Shown here: positions 55,401 through 63,252 of the stretch, piece after piece | Layout of the letters: each line of letters opens with the position of its first letter | Numbering within the stretch: position 1 is the first letter of the stretch | Source of the DNA: UBA2970 sp965221075 | GTDB lineage: Bacteria > Verrucomicrobiota > Verrucomicrobiia > Limisphaerales > AAA164-E04 | Reading direction: 5' to 3' | Length of the DNA: 64,000 nt | Assembly (NCBI GenBank): GCA_965221075.1 | Contig: OZ244865.1 | Location: 2,480,001-2,544,000 of the forward strand | Notes under the pieces: model-generated | What the model was told of the DNA's origin: nothing | Database searches by the model: none | What the model saw: only the letters and a program-made list of their open reading frames with translations | Position numbers and translations under genes: made by a program

Positions 55401-55606
55401 TGATCCCCCTCACCCTGAGCAAGCCCACCGAGATCGGCCTCAGCTACAAGAGCTTCGGCCTGACCCTGATCGGGGGGATGACCACCGCCACCCTGCTCAC
55501 CCTGCTGGTGGTCCCGCTCTTCTACACCTTCTTCGACGACCTGCGCCTCCTGGGGGGCCGGGCCCTGGGCCGGGTCCTCCGGGATCCTCCCCCGCAGCGG
55601 GGCTAG
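52490..55606 (+). CDS. RND multidrug efflux transporter (second of two)
   Basis: The 1038-residue protein has the normal RND length. TM1 is 'ITILVLLLTILVGGFIAIEGIPRELFP', and the TM4 aspartate is in 'GLLVDNSIVVSENIYRR'. It is clearly related to but different from the first pump. An adaptor plus two pumps recalls MdtABC, where the two pumps form a mixed trimer. It is translationally coupled to the first pump by a 4-nt overlap. Its TAG stop shares the tetramer CTAG with the stop of the convergent debranching gene. Confidence 0.92.
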   Translation: MKERESIAGRLAAFSLERRITILVLLLTILVGGFIAIEGIPRELFPRGYESKFLRVQVPWPNAPAEEVLEKITLPLEEELSTVKGLVHLNTFSSQSSSSAFLQFKRGVDVDVAYREVRDRVERARLQFPEDVEQALVLRDDPDDFPVAMLGLAIDPSINDPYSLVEKKVMRRIKRLDGVASVRADGVAQKEILIEIDKRRADAHRLNIYQMAQDLDRDNFTMASGHVEQGGRKFLLRSLATYATVDEIRNRPISEDLRLGDVADIRYEEPERKFSVRVNGRPAVAVIIFKEGEANTVDLGERIEAEVEAMRSDPVYEGVQMELFFNQGRIIQSQIGNLAQGGRIGGLFAILILYLFLKRMRMTLVVSASIPLSLLVALLTMYFAGESLNMITILGLVICVGLLVDNSIVVSENIYRRAQDGEPLRTACVRGAGEIALAISMATLTTVIVFLPVALVEGEGQFFLMRLAMPISVSLLASLGVALVFIPLGAYLTRGPRSRESLSPLQRVPDWIYRRTFVPLGRAYERMLAFSLRRRLDVFLAIVVLFGATFGAVAPRLKVVPNQEEDQQYFQIGVEMPEDSNFEQTRAFFSRLEEVMEAKKEELDLEGYLLMNFKRGGRIDGWLKPEKDYDLKAKEMMKMVIDAFPEKPGVEYQTGRESQIEEARGKEAYVLRLEGEDAGQLSDLAEALERPLLAVPGVLGVRTGRERPPNELALVVDRERSSTGNVNPEYISGVVGYALRGRRLSRFSYQGREIPVTVRYQEEDREDLDALSNFQVPSMDGRVFPLSSLTSVEKTQVSQGIFRRDKKTSHSITLDLEEEGAAETRETLDALKGAMDLPEGVSFGGQGSFAELQSEIQSLTFAGILSILFIYLLMGFLFESFILPLSIILTIPLAGTGMVWIHYLFGYDIDTLGFVGAILLIGVVVNNGIVLIDYVRRLRRSGMERGLALAEAARRRFRPIVMTAMTTIIGMIPLTLSKPTEIGLSYKSFGLTLIGGMTTATLLTLLVVPLFYTFFDDLRLLGGRALGRVLRDPPPQRG

Positions 55607-58600
55607 CGGCCGGGGGCGGCCATGCGCCAGACCCGGAGGATCTCGGAGGCCCCCCAGGCCTGGGCGTCGCACCCCCTCTGGACATGGGGCGCCTCCCCGT
55701 CGAGGATCTCGGGAACCTGCCCCAGGCAGCCGGTGCGCATCAGGGAGCCGGCCGACCCCAGCCAGGCCCGCGCCGCCGCCCTGGCGTCGGGGGAGCGGTC
55801 CCAGGCCGCCAGGACCGCCTCGCAGAGGGTTCCCAGCGGCCAGGTCCACGCGGTTCCGTTGTGGTAGGCCGGCTTGCGCCGGGTGTCCTCGTCCCCCTCG
55901 TAGCGTCCCCAGAAGGGGTTGCCGGGATCGTTGAGCAGGCGACCGGCCCCGTCGCGGACCGGCAGCGGCAGCCGGACCGGCAGCGGCGCCAGCGAACGGA
56001 CCGCTCCCGGCACCAGCAGCCATCGCAGTGCGGCCTCGACCGAGCGGCGGGCCCGGTCCCCGGGAGGATCTCCGAGCGCCACCCAGTGCAGCTGGTTGCT
56101 GCGCAGGGCGGAATCCACGGCTCCCCGCGCCGCCGGAACGCCCCGCTCCGCCCGGATGCAGTCGGCGTAGTGCCCCGGCCCGTCCTGCCAGAACAGCTCC
56201 TCCACGGATTCCTTGGCCAGCCTGGCCCAGCCTCCCCAGGAGCCCTCTCCGGGATCGGGCGCCCCGATCCGCTCGAGCAGGAGCAGCAGCTGCACCCACA
56301 GGGCCTGGATCTCCACCGGATAGCCTTCCCGGGGAGTGCCGGCCGGATGGTCGGTGTCCATCCAGGTGAAGTGGGAGGGGCTCCGCACCAGCCCCGATCC
56401 GGGATCCACCCCGATCCCGTTGGGCGTGCCCGACAGATAGCCCCTGGCGACGGACCCGAGCACCTCCGCCAGGGTGCGCTCCCCCGCCTTCTCCCCGAGG
56501 AATCCGGGGCCCGCCTCCCGGAGCAGGTCCGAGCAGACCAGTCCGAACCAGAGGGGGGCGTCGGAGGTGTCCCGGTTGGAGGTGTCCTCGCCGTGCAGGC
56601 TGTTGGGCAGGGTCCCCCCCCTCTCGTAGCTGCCGAAGACCTTCAGAAGCTGGAGGACCTCCTCGCGGTGGCCGCCGGCCAGCATCCCCCGGGCGGCGAT
56701 CAGGGAATCGCGGCCCCAGTCGAGGAACCAGGGGTAGCCCGCGATCACCGTGCTGCCCCCGCCTCGGCGGACCACGAAGGCGTCGAGGGCCCGGGCCAGC
56801 TGCCCGCCGAAGGCGTCCCCCTCGTCCAGGCCCGCCTTGCGGGCGATCTCCAGATTGCGCTCCTCTCGCTCCCGGAACCGCCCGGCGGGCCGGACGTCGT
56901 GGGCGGACCGGTCCCCGGCACCGAGGGCGAGGTGCAGCCCGCGATCCGGCTCCAGGGGAAGGGAGAACCAGCCCGGGCTGTAGGCGTCGCCCCATCCGTG
57001 CTGCCCCCGGCTGGCCTCGACGGGATGGGGAATGCCGACGCACCACTCGGGGGCCGGATGGTAGCTTCCGCCCGAGCAGCGGACCTCCAGACGCCGGTCC
57101 GGAGCCGGAGCGAACTCGAAGCCCCGGCCCCCGTCCAGGCCGCGGACATGCCGGGAGAAGTGCTGCTCCGACTGGGGATTGCGCTGCGTCTCCCAGTGGA
57201 AGCTGCGATCCTCGATGTCCACCCGGGCGGTCAGGGAGAGCTGCAGGGCGCGGGCCTCGCCGGGAGTGGACTCCCACCCGAGGCCGGCCCGGCCGAACAT
57301 GCGCTGGAGCGTCTCGGGCCCGATCCGGGCCTCCTCCAGCTGCCGCAGGCGGACCGCCACGGCGTTCTCCCCGTGGACCATGTCCGCAGCGGCCTCGATC
57401 AGGGCGCGCCTGCCCCGCCCTCCGCTGGCCAGGAAGAGCCACCGGGCCGGAGGGCCCGGAGTGAACTCGATCAGGTTGCTGCGGTTGAGGGGGCTGATCA
57501 GCCCGTCCACCTCGGCCCACAGGCGGATCCGCTTGGCCAGGACGTGGCGATCGACCGGCGCCGAGGGGCTGAGGTTGGCCGCCAGCAGGCAGTCGTACTT
57601 GGACTTGATCCGCCCGAAGTCGACCGCCATCCGGGCCATCGCCCCGCGTCCGTTGGCCAGCAGGACCATGGGCGACTCCAGCCCCCCCGAGCGGCCGATG
57701 CGGTGCGGATCGAAGGATGCGGGGAAGGAGGGCTCGGAAGCCAGGAAGAGGATCGATCCCCGGGAGATCTCCCGTCCCGCTTCCTGGCTCTCGAACTCGA
57801 ACTCCACGAGCCTCTCGCTGCCGCCGGGCGGGGCGTGGAGGCAGGCCAGGAAGTCTCCCCCGGGAAAGGGGACCGAGGCCCGGCGGCAGGGAGGATCCTC
57901 CTCGAGGAACCGCACCACGAAGGGCTCCGAGTCCCGGAACAGTGCCCAGTGGCCGGGAGGGACCGGCAGGTGGCGGGGCCGATCCCCGGGCTCCCAGCAG
58001 GCCACCGCCGGGAAGGGATCCCCCTCCCCGCCCTCCCCCCAGGGAGCGGAGCGGTTGCCCAGGGCGCAGGAGGAGAGGCACGAGAGGAACCGGGCGGGAT
58101 CGGCCAGCGCCTCGTCCAGAGCGCGCTCCTCGTCGAAATCCTCCACGAGGCCCTGCGGCCAGGCTTCCTGGATGGCCTGGGCCATCCAGGCCCTGGCCCC
58201 CTGCCGGAGCCGGTACTCGTCCCCGGCCAGTCCCGAAGGCTCACGGGAGGCGGAAAGGCAGTGGACCGCCGAGGGCTCCAGGACGAGGCTCACCTCCGAC
58301 TCTCCCAGAGGCTCCGCCGCAGGCAGCGGCGCCTCCAGCAGATCCTCCCGGCACCAGCGCCACACCGACGCTTCCAGGACCACCCGCGAACTCTCCCCGG
58401 TCCGGGTGTTGGCCAGCACCAGCGCCCGGTCGGCCCCGTCCTTCGAGATCCGCTCCAGGACGTAGACCGGGGAGTCGGGCTCGCTGAGGCAGCGCAGGCG
58501 GGCTCCGTCGAAGAAGCAGGGATGGGAGGCCAGCAGGCGGTTGAGCGAGCCCAGCTCCTCCACCAGGTTCTCCGGATTCCCCCAGTTGAGGCCCGTGCGC

Positions 58601-59988
58601 TGGTGGACCACGATCTTCTCGGTGGCCAGCCACTCCACGCCGCAGGTGAAGCCGTATCCTCCGCAGGTGCTGGCCAGCCCGCAGAGCCGGTTGCGGAGGA
58701 GGGACCAGGCCGCTCCCCGGGCGGCCAGGCGGGGATTGTCGTGGGTCTCGCTGTAGTGCAGGTAGAGCCCCACCCTCCGGCTGGCGTCGAGGGCGTAGTC
58801 CAGGTAGTCGTGGATCTGGCGTCCGGAGTAGTTCTGGAAGAGTTCGGAGTAGGCCCACTGCATGCCGCCCTCGCCGAGCAGCCCCTCGGTTGCCTCCCAG
58901 GATCCTCCCAGCCCCTCCAGCAGGAAGACGGCGTCGGGGAACTCCTGGCGCACCCGGGCGGTGATGTACCTCCAGTAGGCCAGCGGGACCATGTACCCGG
59001 CATCGCAGCGGAAGCCGTCCACTCCCCTCCGGCACCAGGCGAGGAACACCTCAGCCAGCTCCCTGCCCAGCTCCGGATCGTGGTGGTCCAGCTCCACCAG
59101 GTCCTCCCACACGGTGCCCCAGGCCCCCGGGCTGGCGAAGCGCCCGTCCCGGTGGCGCCGGAACCACTCGGGATGCCTTTCCTGCAGCCTCGATCCCCAT
59201 CCCGTGTGGTTGATGACCAGATCGAGGAAGACCCGGGCCCCCATCCGGTGGGCCTCGCGGGCCAGCTCCCGGAACTGCTCGAAGCCCGTGCTGCGCTGGT
59301 CGAACTCCACCAGGGCCGGGTCCACCGCGTCCAGGTCCAGGGTGGCGTAGGGGCTTCCGTAGCGCCCGAATCGGGCCTTGAGAGCCGGAGTGGGGTTGAC
59401 GGGAAGCAGGTGGAGGATCCTGCATCCCAGCCGGTTGACGATGTGGTCCAGCCGGGCCTTGAGATCCCGCAGCGTGCCCGAGGGCGGGATCACGGCGCAG
59501 CCCCGCTCCTCCAGGCGGGCGATCTCCCCGTCCTCCTCCCCTGCCCCCAGAATCCGGGACTCCGGGGCGGTGCCGCCGAAGAGCCGCGGCCAGGCGCAGT
59601 AGACCAGATTGGCGGTGCGGTACTGGGCAGGATGCACCGACACGCAGAAGTTTTCTCCTGGAGGCCAGTGCTGGAATCCCTTTCCGTCGATCAGGAACGC
59701 CTTGGCCCAGTAGTGCCCGGTCTGGGCAAGCATCGTCCGGAGGCGGAACCGGCCCTGGACGTACGCCATCGGGAGGTCACGGCAGGCCTGCTGCGCGTAG
59801 GGCGCGGAATGCTCGAAGGAGCGGACGATCTCGTCGTTCTGGATCTCTCCCGCCCCCAGGGTGGTCCGCAGGCAGGCCCGGCATCCGGAGAGATCCCCGC
59901 CGGCATCCAGCACGAATTCCAGGCAGTCTCCCACGAAGGCCACCAGCCTCTCCCCCGGAGAGGGAGTCATGGCCAGCCGCCGGCTCAT
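55603..59988 (-). CDS. Bifunctional glycogen debranching-type enzyme (GH13 + GH133)
   Basis: The 1461-residue product has an N-terminal alpha-amylase-like barrel and a C-terminal amylo-alpha-1,6-glucosidase domain, the layout of the eukaryotic debranching enzyme. GH13 motifs are intact: 'VFLDLVINHTG' (253-263), nucleophile Asp329 in 'GVDGFRCDAG', acid/base Glu358 in 'FLLEGLGG', and Asp417 in 'YSETHDN'. The GH133 part (about 1000-1450) has 'GYPWFLDWGRDSLIAARGML', 'SPSHFTWMDTD' and 'YPVEIQALW'. It would shift short glucan stubs and then cut the alpha-1,6 branch. The ATG at 59986-59988 is used; Met7 is an alternative. It diverges from glgB, forming a glycogen module. Confidence 0.9.
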   Translation of the reverse strand: MSRRLAMTPSPGERLVAFVGDCLEFVLDAGGDLSGCRACLRTTLGAGEIQNDEIVRSFEHSAPYAQQACRDLPMAYVQGRFRLRTMLAQTGHYWAKAFLIDGKGFQHWPPGENFCVSVHPAQYRTANLVYCAWPRLFGGTAPESRILGAGEEDGEIARLEERGCAVIPPSGTLRDLKARLDHIVNRLGCRILHLLPVNPTPALKARFGRYGSPYATLDLDAVDPALVEFDQRSTGFEQFRELAREAHRMGARVFLDLVINHTGWGSRLQERHPEWFRRHRDGRFASPGAWGTVWEDLVELDHHDPELGRELAEVFLAWCRRGVDGFRCDAGYMVPLAYWRYITARVRQEFPDAVFLLEGLGGSWEATEGLLGEGGMQWAYSELFQNYSGRQIHDYLDYALDASRRVGLYLHYSETHDNPRLAARGAAWSLLRNRLCGLASTCGGYGFTCGVEWLATEKIVVHQRTGLNWGNPENLVEELGSLNRLLASHPCFFDGARLRCLSEPDSPVYVLERISKDGADRALVLANTRTGESSRVVLEASVWRWCREDLLEAPLPAAEPLGESEVSLVLEPSAVHCLSASREPSGLAGDEYRLRQGARAWMAQAIQEAWPQGLVEDFDEERALDEALADPARFLSCLSSCALGNRSAPWGEGGEGDPFPAVACWEPGDRPRHLPVPPGHWALFRDSEPFVVRFLEEDPPCRRASVPFPGGDFLACLHAPPGGSERLVEFEFESQEAGREISRGSILFLASEPSFPASFDPHRIGRSGGLESPMVLLANGRGAMARMAVDFGRIKSKYDCLLAANLSPSAPVDRHVLAKRIRLWAEVDGLISPLNRSNLIEFTPGPPARWLFLASGGRGRRALIEAAADMVHGENAVAVRLRQLEEARIGPETLQRMFGRAGLGWESTPGEARALQLSLTARVDIEDRSFHWETQRNPQSEQHFSRHVRGLDGGRGFEFAPAPDRRLEVRCSGGSYHPAPEWCVGIPHPVEASRGQHGWGDAYSPGWFSLPLEPDRGLHLALGAGDRSAHDVRPAGRFREREERNLEIARKAGLDEGDAFGGQLARALDAFVVRRGGGSTVIAGYPWFLDWGRDSLIAARGMLAGGHREEVLQLLKVFGSYERGGTLPNSLHGEDTSNRDTSDAPLWFGLVCSDLLREAGPGFLGEKAGERTLAEVLGSVARGYLSGTPNGIGVDPGSGLVRSPSHFTWMDTDHPAGTPREGYPVEIQALWVQLLLLLERIGAPDPGEGSWGGWARLAKESVEELFWQDGPGHYADCIRAERGVPAARGAVDSALRSNQLHWVALGDPPGDRARRSVEAALRWLLVPGAVRSLAPLPVRLPLPVRDGAGRLLNDPGNPFWGRYEGDEDTRRKPAYHNGTAWTWPLGTLCEAVLAAWDRSPDARAAARAWLGSAGSLMRTGCLGQVPEILDGEAPHVQRGCDAQAWGASEILRVWRMAAPGR

Positions 59989-60089
59989 GGGATGGAGGGA
60001 AAGGCGGGATCGGCGCCCCGCCGGAACGCGCCGGAGCCCGATGGCGCCTGCTCGGTCGACTCGCTGCGCAGCACCACGGTGTGGCAGGC

Positions 60090-60119
60090 AGTCTAGGTTC
60101 CCCTTCCCTCCCCCTTCAA
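60090..60119 (-). promoter_or_regulatory. Predicted promoter of the debranching enzyme gene
   Basis: On the minus strand, TTGAAG (60114-60119), an 18-nt spacer, then TAGACT (60090-60095). The -10 hexamer equals that of the efflux operon promoter. The leader would be about 95 nt. Confidence 0.5.
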
Positions 60120-60169
60120 GGCCATCCCGGAACCGTTGCGCCGCCGCCGGGATCCTGCCTGCCGGCGGC

Positions 60170-60198
60170 TTGACATTCGGGGGGACGCTGGGTTACTT
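60170..60198 (+). promoter_or_regulatory. Predicted promoter of glgB
   Basis: TTGACA at 60170-60175, a 17-nt spacer, then TTACTT at 60193-60198. The leader to the GTG start is about 25 nt. It lies 50 nt from the divergent debranching promoter, so both could share a regulator. Confidence 0.55.
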
Positions 60199-60230
60199 GG
60201 CCGGGTGCGCAGGGCTGCAACCGGCATCTG

Positions 60231-62441
60231 GTGAGCCGCCTTCCTGACCAGACGCTCTCGGTCCTGGAAGCCACCCACTCCCATCCCCACCAGTGGCTCG
60301 GCATGCACCACGGGGAGCGTTCGGGCGTCCAGGGCCTGCTGGTCCGCTGCTTCTTTCCCGGCGCCCTCTCCTGCACCGTCCTGGATCCCGGCTCGGAGAG
60401 CGGATGGAGCCTCCCCCTGGCGCAAGCCGATCCGGCCGGCTTCTTCGAGGGATTCGCCGCCGACCGCCAGACGGTGTTCCCCTACCGGCTGAAGGTCGGG
60501 TGGCCGGGCGGCCGCAGCTGGGAGACCTGGGATCCCTACTCCTTCCTGCCCACGCTGGGCAACGACGACCTGTACCTCTTCAACGAAGGGACCGACCGCC
60601 AGGTCCACCGCAAGCTGGGGGCGAGGTGCCGGACCGTCAACGGCATCGGAGGCATCTCCTTCTCGGTCTGGGCCCCCAACGCCCGCCGGGTGTCGGTGAT
60701 CGGCGACTTCAACCAGTGGGACGGCCGGAGGCACCCCATGCGGTCGATGGGATCCTCCGGGGTATGGGAGCTCTTCCTGCCCGATCTGCCCTCCGGCCTG
60801 CTTTACAAGTTCGAGATCCTCGACTTCCACGGACGGATCCGGATCAAGACCGATCCCTACGGATCCTCCTTCGAGCACCCTCCCAACTGCGCGGCGCAGA
60901 CCCCTTCCAGAAGCGCCCACGAGTGGGGGGACCAGGAGTGGATGGAGGAGCGCTCCCGGACCGACTGGCTCTCCCGCCCCCTATCCATCTACGAGGTCCA
61001 CTTCGGTTCCTGGAGGCGCGTCCCCGAGGAGGGCGGCCGCCCCCTCACCTACCGGGAGGCCGCCATCCCCCTGGTCCGCTACCTGCGGGAGAACCACTAC
61101 ACCCATGTCCAGTTCCTCCCCCTCTCCGAGCACCCCTTCGAGGGCTCCTGGGGATACCAGGTCACCGGCTTCTTCGCTCCCACCCACCGCTACGGGACTC
61201 CCGACGACTTCCGCTACCTGGTCGACCAGCTCCACCAGCACGGCCTGGGCGTCATCCTGGACTGGGTGCCCGCCCACTTTCCCCGCGACGCCTTCGCGCT
61301 TTCCGAGTTCGACGGCACCCACCTGTACGAGCACGAGGATCCGCGCCAGGGGGAGCACCAGGACTGGGGCACGCTCATCTTCAACTACGGACGCCCCGAA
61401 GTGCGCTCCTTCCTGATCGGGAGCGCCCTCTCCTGGTGCGAGCAGTTCCACATCGACGGGCTCAGGGTGGACGCGGTGGCCTCGATGCTCTACCTGGACT
61501 ACTCGAGGCGGGAGGGGGAGTGGGTGGCCAACTCCTTCGGAGGGCGGGAGAATCTCGAGGCCATCGAATTCCTGCGCGAGGCGAACGACATCATCCACGA
61601 GACCTGTCCGGGAGCGCTGATGATCGCCGAGGAGTCGACCGCCTGGGACGGCGTCACCCGCCCCACCAGCCAGAACGGGCTGGGCTTCGATCTCAAGTGG
61701 AACATGGGGTGGATGCACGACCTCATCCAGTACTTCGGCAAGGATCCGCTCTACCGCAAGTGGCACCAGAACCAGCTGACCTTCGGAGCGATCTACCAGA
61801 ATTCGGAGCGCTTCAGCCTGGTCTTCTCCCACGACGAGGTGGTCCACGGCAAGGGATCCATGCTGCAGAAGATGGGGGCCGGATCCATTTCGGAGAAGGC
61901 CAGGCACCTGCGCGCCCTCTACGGTTGGATGTGGGGCTGGCCCGGCAAGAAGACCCTGTTCATGGGAAGCGACTTCGGCCAGTCGGGCGAGTGGAGCCAC
62001 GAGCGGAGCCTGGACTGGCACCTGCTCCAGTACCAGGATCACGAGGGCGTCCGGAAGCTGGTGGCGGACCTCAACGCCTTCTACCTCCAGCACCCCTCCC
62101 TCGGACGCAACGACTACGATCCCGAGGCCTTCCGCTGGATCAGCCACCAGGACCACGACGCCTCGGTCCTCTCCTTCCTGCGGGGGACCGGCCAGGGAAA
62201 GGATCTGGTGCTGGTGGTAGGCAACTTCACTCCCGTGCCCCGAAGCGGCTACCGCATCGGCGTGCCCCGCAGCGGGCCCTGGAGGCTGGCGCTGCACACC
62301 GATCAGCAGCGCTACGGCGGAAGCGCGGTCCCCTGCCCCGCCATCGTGGAATCGGAGCAGGTCCCCTGGGACTCGCAGCCGCACTCACTGCGGCTGGCCC
62401 TTCCGGGAATGGCCACTATGTTCCTCCAGCCAGGCGACTGA
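60231..62441 (+). CDS. glgB: 1,4-alpha-glucan branching enzyme
   Basis: The 736-residue GH13 enzyme makes alpha-1,6 branches in glycogen. It has an N-terminal extra beta domain, a CBM48 module ('GGISFSVWAPNARRVSVIGDFNQWDGRRHPM') and the catalytic barrel. Active-site motifs are 'HIDGLRVDAVASMLYLDYSR' (nucleophile Asp), 'LMIAEESTAWDGVTRP' (acid/base Glu) and 'VFSHDEVVHGKGSM'. The GTG at 60231 starts the frame where N-domain similarity begins. It is transcribed divergently from the debranching enzyme gene. Confidence 0.96.
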   Translation: MSRLPDQTLSVLEATHSHPHQWLGMHHGERSGVQGLLVRCFFPGALSCTVLDPGSESGWSLPLAQADPAGFFEGFAADRQTVFPYRLKVGWPGGRSWETWDPYSFLPTLGNDDLYLFNEGTDRQVHRKLGARCRTVNGIGGISFSVWAPNARRVSVIGDFNQWDGRRHPMRSMGSSGVWELFLPDLPSGLLYKFEILDFHGRIRIKTDPYGSSFEHPPNCAAQTPSRSAHEWGDQEWMEERSRTDWLSRPLSIYEVHFGSWRRVPEEGGRPLTYREAAIPLVRYLRENHYTHVQFLPLSEHPFEGSWGYQVTGFFAPTHRYGTPDDFRYLVDQLHQHGLGVILDWVPAHFPRDAFALSEFDGTHLYEHEDPRQGEHQDWGTLIFNYGRPEVRSFLIGSALSWCEQFHIDGLRVDAVASMLYLDYSRREGEWVANSFGGRENLEAIEFLREANDIIHETCPGALMIAEESTAWDGVTRPTSQNGLGFDLKWNMGWMHDLIQYFGKDPLYRKWHQNQLTFGAIYQNSERFSLVFSHDEVVHGKGSMLQKMGAGSISEKARHLRALYGWMWGWPGKKTLFMGSDFGQSGEWSHERSLDWHLLQYQDHEGVRKLVADLNAFYLQHPSLGRNDYDPEAFRWISHQDHDASVLSFLRGTGQGKDLVLVVGNFTPVPRSGYRIGVPRSGPWRLALHTDQQRYGGSAVPCPAIVESEQVPWDSQPHSLRLALPGMATMFLQPGD

Positions 62442-62622
62442 CATTTAAGCCAGTTGGATGCGTCGCAGCGCATTCCACTGTGCAGCCAGCGAGCGCAACC
62501 TGGAGCATGGACGGATCCTGCGCCTTCGCTGCCCAGGCGTTCATTCCAAACATGCAATGCGGACATGCCTCTGGAAGCGCCATGTCCGTCAGGATCCCCG
62601 CATGCAACGGCCCGGGCATCGT
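62442..62622. other. Intergenic, GC-rich to AT-rich transition
   Basis: Short region after glgB in which composition begins to fall. No gene, hairpin with T-run or repeat was seen. Confidence 0.4.
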
Positions 62623-63046
62623 TTAGAAGTACAATTCCGGAACATGCTCTACCGCCACTTCGGGTCTGCCCTTCGGAAGCTTGTCGAACAATCGATTGAA
62701 CATGGAGTCCAACCTGTTCCGCTCCAGCGGATTTGCTCTCACGTCGCCGATTCCAATTACTGAAAAGAACATCTCCAGCCCAATATATCCATGTCTATGG
62801 TATCCCCCGGAGAATTCCAAAACAAGCGCTTCCCTCCCTTCGTGCAAACAACCACATCGCATGCATCGTAGCCATCCTTTTCACTTTGTTTATTTCGACA
62901 TGCGCGCTTCCTTCAAGCGCCACAATCACGCCATCATGAGAATGAAGCTTGCCTGCCTTCTTGTAGTACACATCGAGTCCGTACAATATATAATAATCGG
63001 AACAAAGAACAAGCACAGAAAGAAGTATATGCCGCTACGGCCGTAG
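62623..63046 (-). pseudogene. Probable frameshifted AT-rich ORFan
   Basis: Two overlapping minus-strand frames both look protein-like. The upstream one (to 63016 or a little beyond) reads 'ILLSVLVLCSDYYILYGLDVYYKKAGKLHSHDGVIVALEGSAHVEINKVKRMATMHAM', with a membrane-like start. The downstream one, in another frame (62623-62862), reads 'EGREALVLEFSGGYHRHGYIGLEMFFSVIGIGDV...' to a stop at 62623. Joined near 62.85 kb, by the run GAAGGGAGGG, they make one protein of about 140 residues with a steady composition. A recent indel or a sequencing error would explain it. Two separate small genes are less likely. Confidence 0.4.
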
Positions 63047-63252
63047 CGGAGATACATATATTAATTCATCGTTAGCATATAAATTACATGCGTAACTTGA
63101 AATCGTCAGTTAACCTGACGCATTCTCAATATCATCGAAATGCATCATAACTGACACTATATCCAGTTAAGACAATATGCAAAGTACAATAAAACGAGCA
63201 TTAATCTTACAAATACATTTAATTATTTGAGCAGATACACCTGAACTTACAC
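63047..63252. other. AT-rich noncoding region
   Basis: About 205 very AT-rich bases downstream of the TPR gene and upstream of the frameshifted ORFan, both on the minus strand. It probably holds the promoter of the latter; no clear boxes stand out. Confidence 0.45.

Noticed and set aside
52430..58081. A minus-strand open frame of nearly 1900 codons across the RND pumps and debranching gene
   Set aside because: Much of it is antisense to the RND genes, which have clear conserved motifs. Its translation is Gly/Pro/His/Glu-rich low-complexity sequence typical of antisense frames in GC-rich DNA.
55186..60096. A plus-strand open frame of about 1600 codons opposite the debranching gene
   Set aside because: It is antisense to a gene with intact GH13 and GH133 motifs, has no recognisable domain, and shows shadow-frame composition.
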